Origin: CAWCKS01 sp963763485
GTDB lineage: Bacteria > Pseudomonadota > Alphaproteobacteria > Rhizobiales > Xanthobacteraceae
NCBI GenBank assembly: GCA_963763485.1
Contig: CAVXOW010000009.1
Coordinates: 62,001 to 126,000 of the forward strand
Length of the DNA: 64,000 nt
Direction: 5' to 3'
Positions 8,148 through 17,275 of this stretch are shown here, one piece after another. The notes under the pieces were generated by a model that saw only the letters and a program-made list of their open reading frames with translations, did not search any database and was not told the origin of the DNA. A program made the position numbers and the translations under genes. Every line of letters begins with the position of its first letter. The first letter of the stretch is position 1.

Positions 8148-8818
8148 ACCAGCGACACCTTCAACGTCCCAACCCCATCAACACCGCACTCGATCCTGTC
8201 ACCGGGGCTCAGCGCGGCGACGCCGGCCGGCGTTCCGGTCATGATCAGGTCGCCGGCGCCAAGCGTGACCTGCTGCGACAGCTTTGAGATGATCTCGGCC
8301 GTGTTCCAGATCATTTGCGCGAGGTCGCCGTCCTGCCTCACCGTGCCGTTGACGCTGAGCCAGATCCGCGCCTTTGCCGGATGGCCGATCTCGGCGGCGG
8401 CCTTGAGCGCGCTGCACGGCGCCGACTGGTCGAACGATTTGCCGATCTCCCACGGCTGTTCCTTCTTGCGCGCCGCGGTCTGCAGGTCGCGGCGCGTCAG
8501 GTCGACGCCGACGCCGTAGCCGTAGACGTGGTCGAGCGCCTTCTCGGGGGCGATGTTGGCGCCGCCGCTCTTCAGCGCCACGATGAATTCGACCTCGTGC
8601 TGGAAATCCTTGGTCAGCGGCGGAAACGGGATCTTTGCACCGTCCCCCACCACCATGTCGGCATGCTTGGCGAAGAAGAACGGCGGCTGCCGCTCGTCAT
8701 TGCCGAGCTCGCGGATGTGATCGAGATAGTTGCGCCCGACGCACCAGACCCGGCGTACTGGAAACGATTTGCCGGTGCCGGCGACGGGGATCGCGGTTTG
8801 CGGCGGGGCGGGGATCAC
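8144..8818 (-). CDS. Fumarylacetoacetate hydrolase family protein
   Basis: The 224-residue single-domain protein matches the FAH fold used by fumarylpyruvate hydrolases and related 2-keto-enol acid hydrolases or isomerases. Visible motifs are CVGRNYLDH, PPFFFAKHADMVV, the metal-ligand stretch DFQHEVEF, GYGVGVDLTRRD and the C-terminal MTGTPAGVAALSPGD. The metal acids in HEVEF and VDLTRRD are intact, so it should be active on a C-C bond of a 2,4-diketo acid. The exact substrate cannot be fixed. It is convergent with the amidase. Confidence 0.85.
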   Translation of the reverse strand: MIPAPPQTAIPVAGTGKSFPVRRVWCVGRNYLDHIRELGNDERQPPFFFAKHADMVVGDGAKIPFPPLTKDFQHEVEFIVALKSGGANIAPEKALDHVYGYGVGVDLTRRDLQTAARKKEQPWEIGKSFDQSAPCSALKAAAEIGHPAKARIWLSVNGTVRQDGDLAQMIWNTAEIISKLSQQVTLGAGDLIMTGTPAGVAALSPGDRIECGVDGVGTLKVSLV

Positions 8819-8869
8819 GAAGTCGCTCTTGGCTCATTGGAAGCTCGCAGGGTTGGAGGCGGGAAATCT

Positions 8870-10693
8870 TTACGCGGACGAGGCCACCAGCGCCAGCGGC
8901 TCCACGTCGCGATGCTGTAGACGAAAGAACGACGCGTAGCGGCCGCCACGGCGCAGCAGCTCGTCGTGGCGGCCGGTCTCGACCACCTGTCCGGCCTCGA
9001 TGACGTTGATGGCGTCGGCGTGGGTGATGGTCGACAGCCGGTGCGCAATGACGAGCGTGGTGCGGCCCTGGCAGAGGTGCTCGATCGCCTCCTGCACCTG
9101 CTTCTCCAATTCGGAGTCGAGCGCGGCGGTGGCTTCGTCCAGCAGGATGATCGGCGCGTTCTTGATCAGCGCGCGGGCGATCGCGACGCGCTGGCGCTGG
9201 CCGCCGGACAACTGCGCGCCGTGCTCGCCGACCGGGGTCTCGTAGCCGAGCGGGAAGGCCATGATGAAATCGTGCGCGCAGGCGGCGTTCGCCGCCGCGA
9301 TGATCTGGTCGTCGCTGGCGTCTGGCCGGCCGAACGCGATGTTCTCGCGGATGGTGCCTCGGAACAGGAAGACATCCTGCCCGACGTAGCCGATCGCCTG
9401 ACGCAGCGAGCGGCGCGACACATCGGCGACGTTCTGGTGGTCGATCAGGAGTGCGCCGCTGTCGACGGTGTAGAGCCGCAGCATCAGGTTGAGCACGGTG
9501 GACTTGCCGCCGCCCGACGGCCCGACCAGTGCCGTCACCTTGCCGGGCTCGGCCACCAGGTTCAGCGCGTTCAGCACCGGCTCGCCCGGGCGATAGGAGA
9601 ACATCACGTCGCGGAATTCGATGCGGCTTGGGCCGACCTGCAGCTTGGGCTTGTCGGCATCATCGGGCTCGGTTGCCGGGCTGTCGATGATCTCGAACAG
9701 CTTTCGCGCACCGACGAGGCCGGCGTTGAGCTCGAGATTGAGACGCGCCAGCCGCTTCGCCGGCTCGTAGGCGAGCAGGAAGGCGGTGAGGAACGAGAAG
9801 AACTCGCCGGGTGTCGCGCCGGTGTCGACGACGCGGTAGCCGCTATAGATCAGCGTTCCGGTGACAGCGAGGCCGCCAAGCGTTTCCATCAAAGGGCTGG
9901 TGCGATTGGAGACGCGCGCGATCTTGTCGGCGTTGCGGCGCACGACGTCGATGTTGGCGTCGATGCGCGCCTGCATCGCGTCTTCCAGCGTGAACGCCTT
10001 GACGGTGCGCAGGCCTTGCAGCGCCTCCTGCATGGTCTCGATGATGTCGGCATTGCCGGTGAACTGGCTGAGCGCGAGGTTGCGAATGCGCCGGACCAGC
10101 TTGCGCAGGAAATACAGCGCCGGCGGCGCCAGCACGAGCCCGAACAGCGACATGATCGGGTCCTGCACCACCATGACGATGACGAGGCCGAGCAGCGTCA
10201 GGAGATCGCGGCCGAACGCGGTGATCACCAGGTTCAGTACCTGCGTCACCGAACTTGCGCCCGTCGTGAGCCGCGCGAGGAATTCGGATGAATGCCGGTC
10301 GGCGAAGAAGCCGATACTCTCGTGCATCAGCTTGGTAAACAGCCGCCGCTGGTTGGCGGCGAGGATCGCATTGCCGATCCGCTGCAGGATCACGGCCTGG
10401 CCGTACGTGGCGAGGCCCTTGATCGCAAACAGCACGAACGACAGCACCGACAGCAGCACGATCGCCTGAAAATTCTTGCTGACGTAGGCGGCGTTGATGA
10501 CTTTGCCGATCAGGTAGGCCGACGCCGAGGTTGCCGCCGCGGAGATCGCCATCAGGATGAAAGCGTTGACGTAGCGCCGCCAGTGCTTGATGCCTTCTTC
10601 GGCGAGCAGCCTTCGGATCATCGCCGCAGCGCCATAGTTGGGCGCGGCCGGGGCGGCCGAGGCTGTCGTCAAGTCGTTAGCGGAATTAGCCAT
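8870..10693 (-). CDS. ABC exporter, fused membrane and ATPase domains (MsbA-like)
   Basis: This 607-residue half-transporter has six predicted membrane helices in the first 320 residues and an ATP-binding domain in the last 240. The Walker A reads GPSGGGKST, the signature LSGGQRQRV and the Walker B ILLDEATAALD, followed by the switch histidine in VIAHRLS. As a homodimer it should export a lipid or hydrophobic substrate across the inner membrane. Placement next to galE and heptose genes makes a lipid A-core flippase plausible. The start at MANSAND was chosen over a frame extension of 20 arginine-rich residues. Confidence 0.9.
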   Translation of the reverse strand: MANSANDLTTASAAPAAPNYGAAAMIRRLLAEEGIKHWRRYVNAFILMAISAAATSASAYLIGKVINAAYVSKNFQAIVLLSVLSFVLFAIKGLATYGQAVILQRIGNAILAANQRRLFTKLMHESIGFFADRHSSEFLARLTTGASSVTQVLNLVITAFGRDLLTLLGLVIVMVVQDPIMSLFGLVLAPPALYFLRKLVRRIRNLALSQFTGNADIIETMQEALQGLRTVKAFTLEDAMQARIDANIDVVRRNADKIARVSNRTSPLMETLGGLAVTGTLIYSGYRVVDTGATPGEFFSFLTAFLLAYEPAKRLARLNLELNAGLVGARKLFEIIDSPATEPDDADKPKLQVGPSRIEFRDVMFSYRPGEPVLNALNLVAEPGKVTALVGPSGGGKSTVLNLMLRLYTVDSGALLIDHQNVADVSRRSLRQAIGYVGQDVFLFRGTIRENIAFGRPDASDDQIIAAANAACAHDFIMAFPLGYETPVGEHGAQLSGGQRQRVAIARALIKNAPIILLDEATAALDSELEKQVQEAIEHLCQGRTTLVIAHRLSTITHADAINVIEAGQVVETGRHDELLRRGGRYASFFRLQHRDVEPLALVASSA

Positions 10694-10753
10694 TCGCCAT
10701 CCGGTGCGGGCCGCGGGACCACGCCGCAGCCGGCGCGAGAGACATCGTTCCAC

Positions 10754-10767
10754 GGTATTTAAATACC
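10754..10767. repeat. Perfect 14-bp palindrome upstream of the ABC exporter
   Basis: GGTATTTAAATACC is a perfect palindrome in the gap between galE (stop at 10855) and the exporter start (10693). It is AT-rich against a GC-rich background, so it could be a promoter element or a dimeric operator. Only symmetry and position support this. Confidence 0.4.
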
Positions 10768-10854
10768 TAGACCCCGGAACGTGCTCACGGCGAATTCCTG
10801 CCCGGTAAGGGGGAAATATTCAAGTCAAAACAAGGCTTGACGCGGCACCGCTGG

Positions 10855-11868
10855 TCAGGCCGAAACCGCCGATTTGGGCGTTTGCCGCTGCTGCTCGGCG
10901 AGCTTCTGTTCCCAGGCCAGGGCGTGGCTTGCGATGGTCTCGAGGTTGTCGAATTGCGGGGTCCACTGCAGCGTCGAGCGGATCCGCGAGGCGTCGGCAA
11001 TCATCGTCATGATGTCGCCCGGGCGCCGCGGCGCTTCCTCGACCGCGAACTCGCGGCCGGAAACGCGTTGCACAGCCGCGATCACTTCGAGCACCGAATA
11101 GCCGTGTCCGTAGCCTGCGTTCAGCGTCGTCGACGCGCCGCCGGCGCGAAGATAATTCAGCGCGGCAAGATGCGCCTGCACGAGATCGGTGACGTGAATC
11201 AGGTCGCGGATGCAGGTGCCGTCGGGTGTTGGGTAATCCGCGCCGAACACGTCGAACTTTTGCCGCGCGCCCGTCGCGGCTTCAACGGCGACTTTCAACA
11301 GGTGCGGCGCATTCGGCGTGGCGATGCCGCAGCGGCCCTTTGGATCGGCGCCGGCAACGTTGAAGTAGCGCAGCACCACAAATCGCAGGCGGTGTGCGGC
11401 CGCAACATCGTGCAGCATGATCTCGGTCATCAGCTTCGAGGTGCCGTAGGGCGACAGCGGCCGCGTCGGCGCATCTTCGCCGACCGGCATGCGCTCGGGA
11501 TTGCCATAGACCGCGGCCGTCGACGAGAAGATGAACTTGTCGATGTTGCGGCTGACCGCGGCGTTCAACAGGCTGCGCGTGGTCATGGTGTTGTTGCGGT
11601 AATAACCGAGCGGATCGCGCACCGAGTCCGGCACGATGATCGAGCCGGCGAAATGGATGATGGAGTCGACGCCCTGGCTGTCGATCACGCCGGTGACGAG
11701 GTTTTCGTCGCCGGCATCGCCGATGAACAGCGGCACATCCTGTGGGATGAAATCGGAGAATCCGGTCGAGAGATTGTCGACCACGGCGACACGTTCGCCG
11801 GCGTCGACCAGGGCATGCACCATATGGCTGCCGATGTAGCCGGCGCCGCCCGTTACAAGCACGGTCAT
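10855..11868 (-). CDS. galE: UDP-glucose 4-epimerase
   Basis: The 337-residue short-chain dehydrogenase-type enzyme interconverts UDP-glucose and UDP-galactose with tightly bound NAD, supplying galactose for LPS or exopolysaccharide. The NAD loop is GGAGYIG (7-13). The catalytic pair is Y141 and K145 in SPYGTSK, with the Ser/Thr of FSSTAAVYG before it. Length and C-terminus match the family. It sits at the start of the envelope sugar block and is divergent from waaC. Confidence 0.95.
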   Translation of the reverse strand: MTVLVTGGAGYIGSHMVHALVDAGERVAVVDNLSTGFSDFIPQDVPLFIGDAGDENLVTGVIDSQGVDSIIHFAGSIIVPDSVRDPLGYYRNNTMTTRSLLNAAVSRNIDKFIFSSTAAVYGNPERMPVGEDAPTRPLSPYGTSKLMTEIMLHDVAAAHRLRFVVLRYFNVAGADPKGRCGIATPNAPHLLKVAVEAATGARQKFDVFGADYPTPDGTCIRDLIHVTDLVQAHLAALNYLRAGGASTTLNAGYGHGYSVLEVIAAVQRVSGREFAVEEAPRRPGDIMTMIADASRIRSTLQWTPQFDNLETIASHALAWEQKLAEQQRQTPKSAVSA

Positions 11869-12059
11869 TGCAAGAGGGATTCCTTGGTTGCCCGGTCTGC
11901 CCCACAGCGGCCGGGATAGATCGGAATTTCGCAGGGAAAGCTGGAATGGACGTTATAAGCGCTTGCAAAGAGCTGCATTGAGATGGCATGCGCGGTCAAT
12001 TCGGTCGTTATGGTTGAGAGACCGTGAACAGCAGGGCGGGCATCGGGTCGAACACGGCG

Positions 12060-13007
12060 ATGGACAGCATTCTCTTTGTCAAGACCTCCTCGCTTGGCGA
12101 CGTCGTCCACCACATGCCGGCGGTGACCGACGCGCGGAAGAAATTTCCGGGTGCACGGCTGAGTTGGGTGGTGGAGGAGTTTTTCGAGCCGCTCGCGAGA
12201 CTGCATCCCGCCATCGATGCCGTGATCCCGGTCGCGACCCGGCGTTGGCGGTCGCGGCCGCTGGCGCCGGCCACCTGGGGCGACGTCGCCGAGACCATGC
12301 ATCGGCTGCGCGAGGAAAAGTTCGACCGCATCATCGATACGCAAGGTTTGATCCGCTCGGCGCTGATCGCGCGACGCGCCGTCGGTGAACACCACGGCTA
12401 CGACGCCGCAAGCATCAAGGAGCCGCTGGCGTCGCGCTTCTATGACGTCAAGCACAAGGTCGCGCGTGATCTGCACGCGGTGACGCGCAATCGCGCGTTG
12501 ACGGCGGCGGCGCTGGGCTATCAGCCCGATGAGGCGATCGACTACGGACTGATGCGACCGGCGGCGTCGGGCGGCGCGCGCCAGGCCCTGTTGCTGCACG
12601 GGACGTCGCGGCCATCGAAGGAATGGAGCGAGAGCCACTGGACCGATCTCGGCCGCTGGCTGGGCCGCGAGGGTTTTGAGATTGCGCTGTTGTGGGGCAG
12701 TGACGACGAGCGTCGGCGCGCCGAGCGACTCGCGAATGCGATCCCGGAAGCGCGCGTGCTCGATCGCGCGCCGCTCGACGTCGTCGCCTCGCACATCGCG
12801 AACGCTTCGCTGGTGGTCGGCGGCGACACTGGCCTGTTGCATCTTGCCGCCGCTTACCGCGTGCCGCTGGTCGCGGTGTTCACAGGTTCCGAGCCGGCGT
12901 TGACCGGGCCGGTCGGCAGTGGGCCGCTGCGTGTGCTCGGTGGCGCCGGCGCGCGGCCTGAGGTGAACGAAGTCATTGCTGCCGCCGAGGCGGTGCTCGG
13001 CCAGTAG
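12060..13007 (+). CDS. waaC: LPS heptosyltransferase I
   Basis: This GT9-family enzyme (about 315 residues) adds the first L-glycero-D-manno-heptose to Kdo on the cytosolic face of the inner membrane. The N-terminal ILFVKTSSLGDVVHHMPAV is the hallmark acceptor-side motif. The C-terminal GGDTGLLHLAAAYRVPLVAVF carries the ADP-heptose-binding loop. The ATG at MDSILFV was chosen; a GTG at 12024 in the same frame would add 12 residues. It converges with gmhB. Confidence 0.92.
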   Translation: MDSILFVKTSSLGDVVHHMPAVTDARKKFPGARLSWVVEEFFEPLARLHPAIDAVIPVATRRWRSRPLAPATWGDVAETMHRLREEKFDRIIDTQGLIRSALIARRAVGEHHGYDAASIKEPLASRFYDVKHKVARDLHAVTRNRALTAAALGYQPDEAIDYGLMRPAASGGARQALLLHGTSRPSKEWSESHWTDLGRWLGREGFEIALLWGSDDERRRAERLANAIPEARVLDRAPLDVVASHIANASLVVGGDTGLLHLAAAYRVPLVAVFTGSEPALTGPVGSGPLRVLGGAGARPEVNEVIAAAEAVLGQ

Positions 13008-13017
13008 CGTCCAGCAC

Positions 13018-13548
13018 TCAGCGCCAGGCGTGGCGCTCGTCGGCGAGGATACCGTCGATGAATTCGGCGAGGTCGCCGCCCGCAAACGTGTAGCCGATGA
13101 TCCCGGCTGCTTCCGCGGCGCGGATGTCGTCCTCACTGTCCCCAATCAGAAAGCTCTGTTCGCGCATGATCCAGTGATGCTTCATCAGGTCGAGGATCAT
13201 GCCGGGCTTTGGCTTGCGCCAGTCGCTGTCGCGCCGGTAGGCCGGCACGGTGGCGTCGACGTGATAGGGGCAATAGCGAATGTCGTCGATGCGCGCGCCT
13301 TGCGCGGCGAGCTCGTGCGTCATCCAGACGTGCAGGCTCTTGACGTCATCCTCAGTGAACAATCCACGCGCCACGCCCGACTGGTTCGAGACCACGAACA
13401 CCAGAAAGCCGGCGTCATTGAGCTTGCGAATCGCGGTTGCGACGCCCGGCATCCAGCGAAAGCGTTCCCGCGTGCCGATGTAGCCTTCGTCGTTGTAGTT
13501 GATGACACCATCGCGATCGAGGAACGCTGCGGGTTGCAAGCCGATCAT
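13018..13548 (-). CDS. gmhB: D-glycero-beta-D-manno-heptose 1,7-bisphosphate 7-phosphatase
   Basis: The 176-residue HAD phosphatase removes the 7-phosphate during ADP-heptose synthesis. The nucleophile motif is DRDGV (D11, with D13 as general acid). Motif II is VVSNQSG, motif III the lysine of WRKPKPG, and motif IV GDSEDD. Compared with the E. coli enzyme, the zinc loop is incomplete. It keeps the CPYH half, but the second cysteine pair is replaced (RRDSDWRKP), so zinc may not be bound. The start ATG overlaps the waaF stop (ATGA), making a waaF-gmhB operon. Confidence 0.9.
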   Translation of the reverse strand: MIGLQPAAFLDRDGVINYNDEGYIGTRERFRWMPGVATAIRKLNDAGFLVFVVSNQSGVARGLFTEDDVKSLHVWMTHELAAQGARIDDIRYCPYHVDATVPAYRRDSDWRKPKPGMILDLMKHHWIMREQSFLIGDSEDDIRAAEAAGIIGYTFAGGDLAEFIDGILADERHAWR

Positions 13549-14630
13549 GCGTTCTGCGCTCCCGTCCTTTCGGCGGAGGCGAGCGTCTTGCTCATGGTCT
13601 CATCCGCAATGGTGAGCACGTCCGACACGGCGATGTCACGCATGCAGCGATGATGCTGCATCCGGCACTCCGGCTTGTGGCAGGGCCGGCACGGCACGTC
13701 GGTTTTGGTCTCGACGGCCGCTTCGATCGGGTTCAGCGGCGCCCAATGGTAGGGCGAGGTCGGCCCGAAAATACCGATCGATTTCGTGCCGATCGCGGCT
13801 GCGACGTGCAGCAGTCCGGAATCGTTTGAGATGCACAGCTCGCACGAGGCAAGCGCCAGAATTGCGTTGCGCAGATCGTTGCTGGTGAGGTCGTGCACGT
13901 GCGGCCCGCCGATCGCCGCAATCTCGGCGGCCAGCGGGGTTTCGCCGGGCCCGCCCAGCACCCACACGTCGAGCCCGCGCTCGGTCAGCGCGCGCGCCGC
14001 TTCGCCAAAATAGCTCCAGCGTTTTGAGGGGCCGACGGCGCCGGGCGCGAGCGCGACGGCGCGGCCGTCACTCAGCCCCTTGCCGCGCCGCCAGGCGGCA
14101 GCGTCAGCCGGATTGACACGAAGCTCCGGCAGCGGCCACGCCGCGGGCAACGAACTGCCCGCCGGCAGCGCCAGCGCAGCGCAACGGTCGACCATGCGGG
14201 GCAGGGCCTTTTCGCCCCAGCGCCAGTCGTTCAACAGGCCGAAGCGAGCCTCGCCGACGAAGCCGGTGCGCGTCGCGATGCCGGCGAGCGCCGGGGCCAG
14301 CGCCGACTTCCAGGTTCGCGGCATGATCAGGGCGTCGCCGTAGCCTTCACGGCGCAGCAGCGCTGCAAGCTCGTGCTGATGGCGCATCGCAATGCGGCTG
14401 CGCGGCAGGTCGTAGACGATGCCCTTGCGCACGCCTGGCATGTAATCGACGAGAGGTGCGCAGAGGCTTGAGGTCAGCACGTCGATCGGCCGGTCCGGCC
14501 AGCGCTCTTTGAGCACGCGGACCACGGTGTGGCAGCGGACGAAATCGCCGATCCAGACATAGGGCACCAGCAGGATCGGGCTGGTGGCCCCGTCCGTGGT
14601 GTTCCGGCTATGTTCCGTTCCTGAGTCCAT
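13545..14630 (-). CDS. waaF: LPS heptosyltransferase II
   Basis: The 361-residue GT9 enzyme adds the second heptose to the LPS inner core. It shows the N-terminal ILLVPYVWIGDFVRCHTVV motif, the APGAVGPSKRWSYFGEAA nucleotide-binding segment typical of WaaF, and SNDSGLLHVAAAIGTKSIGIFG. A cysteine-rich C-terminal stretch (CRPCHKPECRMQHHRCM) is usual for the WaaF/RfaF group. Its last four bases overlap gmhB. It is divergent from hldD, with a 159-base gap. Confidence 0.92.
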   Translation of the reverse strand: MDSGTEHSRNTTDGATSPILLVPYVWIGDFVRCHTVVRVLKERWPDRPIDVLTSSLCAPLVDYMPGVRKGIVYDLPRSRIAMRHQHELAALLRREGYGDALIMPRTWKSALAPALAGIATRTGFVGEARFGLLNDWRWGEKALPRMVDRCAALALPAGSSLPAAWPLPELRVNPADAAAWRRGKGLSDGRAVALAPGAVGPSKRWSYFGEAARALTERGLDVWVLGGPGETPLAAEIAAIGGPHVHDLTSNDLRNAILALASCELCISNDSGLLHVAAAIGTKSIGIFGPTSPYHWAPLNPIEAAVETKTDVPCRPCHKPECRMQHHRCMRDIAVSDVLTIADETMSKTLASAERTGAQNA

Positions 14631-14789
14631 TTGCGCCCGCAGGGCCGGTTAGACCCTTCGCGGCCGCGCGTCCAGCGCCCGCGGACCAAGACCGGAACGG
14701 GTCAAGGTTTCACCATGTTGGCCCGGCCTCGTTGCCTGTGGGGCCCGGCTAGGGCAATGGAAGGCCTTGGGGAATTTGGACGAGGCTTC

Positions 14790-15770
14790 ATGCTCCTGGT
14801 GACCGGCGGCGCCGGCTTTATCGGCTCGAACGTGGTGGCGGCGCTGAACGACGCTGGCCGCGCCGACGTCGCGGTGTGCGACGTGCTCGGCACCGGGTCG
14901 AAGTGGCGCAATCTCGCCAAGCGCCAAATCGCGGATTTCATCCCGCCGGCCGAGCTGCAGGCCTGGCTCAGCGGCCGCAAGCTCGATGCCATCATCCATC
15001 TCGGCGCGATTTCCGAGACCACGGCGACCGACGGCGACCTCGTGATAGACGCCAATTTCCGCTCATCGCTCCGCCTGCTCGACTGGTGCACGGCGTCTGC
15101 GGTGCCGTTGATCTATGCCTCATCGGCGGCGACCTATGGCAATGGCGCGAACGGCTTTGAGGACGACTGGTCGCTCGCAGCTCTGAAGCAGCTGCGGCCG
15201 ATGAATCTCTATGGCTGGAGCAAGAAGCTTTTCGACCTCCTCGTCGCCGAGCGCGCGACCAGGGGACAAAAACTGCCGCCGCACTGGGCTGGCCTCCGGT
15301 TCTTCAACGTGTTCGGACCGAACGAGTACCACAAGGGTCCGATGATGAACGTGCTGGCGAAGCGCTTCGACGATCTGAAGGCAGGCCGGCCGGTGCAGCT
15401 GTTCAGGTCGCACCGCGACGGCATCGCCGACGGCGATCAGCGCCGCGATTTCATCTATGTCGACGACGTCACACGGGTGATCATGTGGCTGCTCGCTTCG
15501 CCGCAGGTGAGCGGCATCTTCAATGTCGGCACCGGCAAGGCACGCAGCTTTCGCGAGCTGATGCTTGCCGGCTATGCGGCGCTCGGGAAAAAGCCTGATA
15601 TCGAATATGTCGACATGCCCGATGCAATCCGCGGCAGCTATCAGTATTTCACCGAAGCGAAGACCGAACGGTTGCACGCGGCCGGCTACAATGCCGGATT
15701 TACCCCGCTCGAGGAGGCCGTAAAATCCTATGTGTGTGGCTTCCTCGATCGTGCCGACCCCTATCGCTGA
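14790..15770 (+). CDS. hldD: ADP-L-glycero-D-manno-heptose 6-epimerase
   Basis: The 326-residue NADP-dependent epimerase makes the L-glycero heptose donor, the last step of ADP-heptose supply. The cofactor loop is GGAGFIG (6-12), and Y141 and K145 (MNLYGWSKK) are the catalytic pair. The HldD-specific segment RFFNVFGPNEYHKG is present. The start MLLVTGG puts the Rossmann strand at the N-terminus, as in the family; the frame is open upstream to 14631. It lies 23 bases from hldE in the same direction. Confidence 0.95.
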   Translation: MLLVTGGAGFIGSNVVAALNDAGRADVAVCDVLGTGSKWRNLAKRQIADFIPPAELQAWLSGRKLDAIIHLGAISETTATDGDLVIDANFRSSLRLLDWCTASAVPLIYASSAATYGNGANGFEDDWSLAALKQLRPMNLYGWSKKLFDLLVAERATRGQKLPPHWAGLRFFNVFGPNEYHKGPMMNVLAKRFDDLKAGRPVQLFRSHRDGIADGDQRRDFIYVDDVTRVIMWLLASPQVSGIFNVGTGKARSFRELMLAGYAALGKKPDIEYVDMPDAIRGSYQYFTEAKTERLHAAGYNAGFTPLEEAVKSYVCGFLDRADPYR

Positions 15771-15793
15771 TCTCGAGATCTTGAAGCGCGAAA

Positions 15794-17263
15794 ATGTTTG
15801 ATTTCGACGCCCTTGCGAAAGCTATTCCACAGCAGACCGTGCTGTGCATCGGCGATCTCATGCTCGATGAGTTCATCTACGGCGAGGTGTCGCGGATTTC
15901 GCCGGAGGCGCCGGCGCCGGTGCTTGCGGTCAATCGCACCGAGACCATGATCGGCGGCGCCGGCAACATGGCGCGCAACATCGCCTCGATCGGCGCAAAA
16001 TGCCTGTTCGTCGCCACCATCGGCCGCGACGATGCCGCCCATCTGATCGTGACAAAACTGCACAACGAGCCGCGCATCGAGCCGCATCTCGTCGTGGATC
16101 CGACCCGGCCGACGACACGCAAGGCGCGCTTCGTTTCCGAACATTTCTCCACGCACCTGCTGCGCGCCGACTGGGAGTTCGCAAAACCAGTCGCCGCCGA
16201 TGTCGAGCAGGAGTTGATCGATAAGGCGCTCGAGGCGTTGCCGCGCGCAGCCATCGTGGTGCTCTCGGACTATGCCAAGGGCGTGCTGACCCCGCGCGTG
16301 ATCGGTGAGGTGATCGCCGCGGCAAGACACGCCGGCAAACCGGTGATTGTCGATCCGAAAAATCCCGATCTCAGCGCCTATCGCGGCGCCGCCGTGATCA
16401 CGCCGAACCGCAAGGAGCTCGCGGAAGCAACCCGTATGCACGTCACCACCGACGCCGAGATCGTCGAGGCGGCGCGGGAGGCCGCGCGGCTTGCGCAATG
16501 CGACGCCATCCTGGTCAAGCGCAGCGAACAGGGCGCCAGCATCGTCAGTGCGCAAGGCCTCGCCATTCATGTGCCGGCGTTTGCCGGTCCGGTACGCGAC
16601 GTCTCCGGCCCCGGCGACACTGTGGTCGCGACCTTTGCGGTGATGCTCGCCGCCGGCGCCGGCTGGGACAATGCCTTGCGTTGCGCAACGGCCGCGGCCT
16701 CAGTGGTGATCGGCAAGCTCGGCACCGCGACGGCGAGCCTTGCCGAATTGCGCGCCCGGGTGCTGCCTCATGCTTCGCTCGTCAACGAGGAGAAGATCGC
16801 TGGTGGTCTCGACGTGCTCGACGAACGGGTGAAGGACTGGCGACGCCATGGCCTGCGCGTCGGCTTCACCAATGGCTGTTTCGATATCCTGCATCCCGGC
16901 CACATCAAGGTCATCACCGCGGCACGCGCGGCGTGCGACCGGCTGATCCTTGCGATCAATTCCGATGCTTCGACGAAGCGTTTGAAGGGAAACGACCGCC
17001 CCCTGCAGAACGAGCGCGCTCGCGGCGAGGTGTTGGCGGCGCTGGAGGCGGTCGATCTGGTGGTCGTCTTCGATGAAGACACGCCGCTCAACCTGATCGA
17101 GCGGATCAAGCCGAGCGTGCTGGTCAAAGGTGGTGACTACACCCGCGAGGAGGTGGTCGGACACGACGTTGTGGAGGCTGCCGGCGGCGAAGTGCTGCTG
17201 GTACCGACCGTGCGGGGCTTCAGCACGACGTCGCTCGTGGAACGCGCCCGCGAAGGTCGCTGA
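15794..17263 (+). CDS. hldE: Bifunctional heptose 7-phosphate kinase / heptose 1-phosphate adenylyltransferase
   Basis: The 489-residue fusion does two steps of ADP-heptose synthesis. Residues 1-320 form a PfkB-type kinase (GGAGNMARN near the start and the catalytic SGPGDTVVATF). Residues 345-489 form a nucleotidyltransferase (FTNGCFDILHPGHIK, the HxGH ATP site). It keeps the E. coli-style fused arrangement. With hldD, gmhB and the two heptosyltransferases it completes most of the core-heptose pathway; only the gmhA isomerase is not in the window. Confidence 0.96.
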   Translation: MFDFDALAKAIPQQTVLCIGDLMLDEFIYGEVSRISPEAPAPVLAVNRTETMIGGAGNMARNIASIGAKCLFVATIGRDDAAHLIVTKLHNEPRIEPHLVVDPTRPTTRKARFVSEHFSTHLLRADWEFAKPVAADVEQELIDKALEALPRAAIVVLSDYAKGVLTPRVIGEVIAAARHAGKPVIVDPKNPDLSAYRGAAVITPNRKELAEATRMHVTTDAEIVEAAREAARLAQCDAILVKRSEQGASIVSAQGLAIHVPAFAGPVRDVSGPGDTVVATFAVMLAAGAGWDNALRCATAAASVVIGKLGTATASLAELRARVLPHASLVNEEKIAGGLDVLDERVKDWRRHGLRVGFTNGCFDILHPGHIKVITAARAACDRLILAINSDASTKRLKGNDRPLQNERARGEVLAALEAVDLVVVFDEDTPLNLIERIKPSVLVKGGDYTREEVVGHDVVEAAGGEVLLVPTVRGFSTTSLVERAREGR

Positions 17264-17275
17264 GCGCAGCGTCGG

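Noticed and set aside
8966..10291. Long plus-strand frame opposite the ABC exporter
   Set aside because: Arginine/glutamine/valine-rich shadow of the exporter, with no family features.
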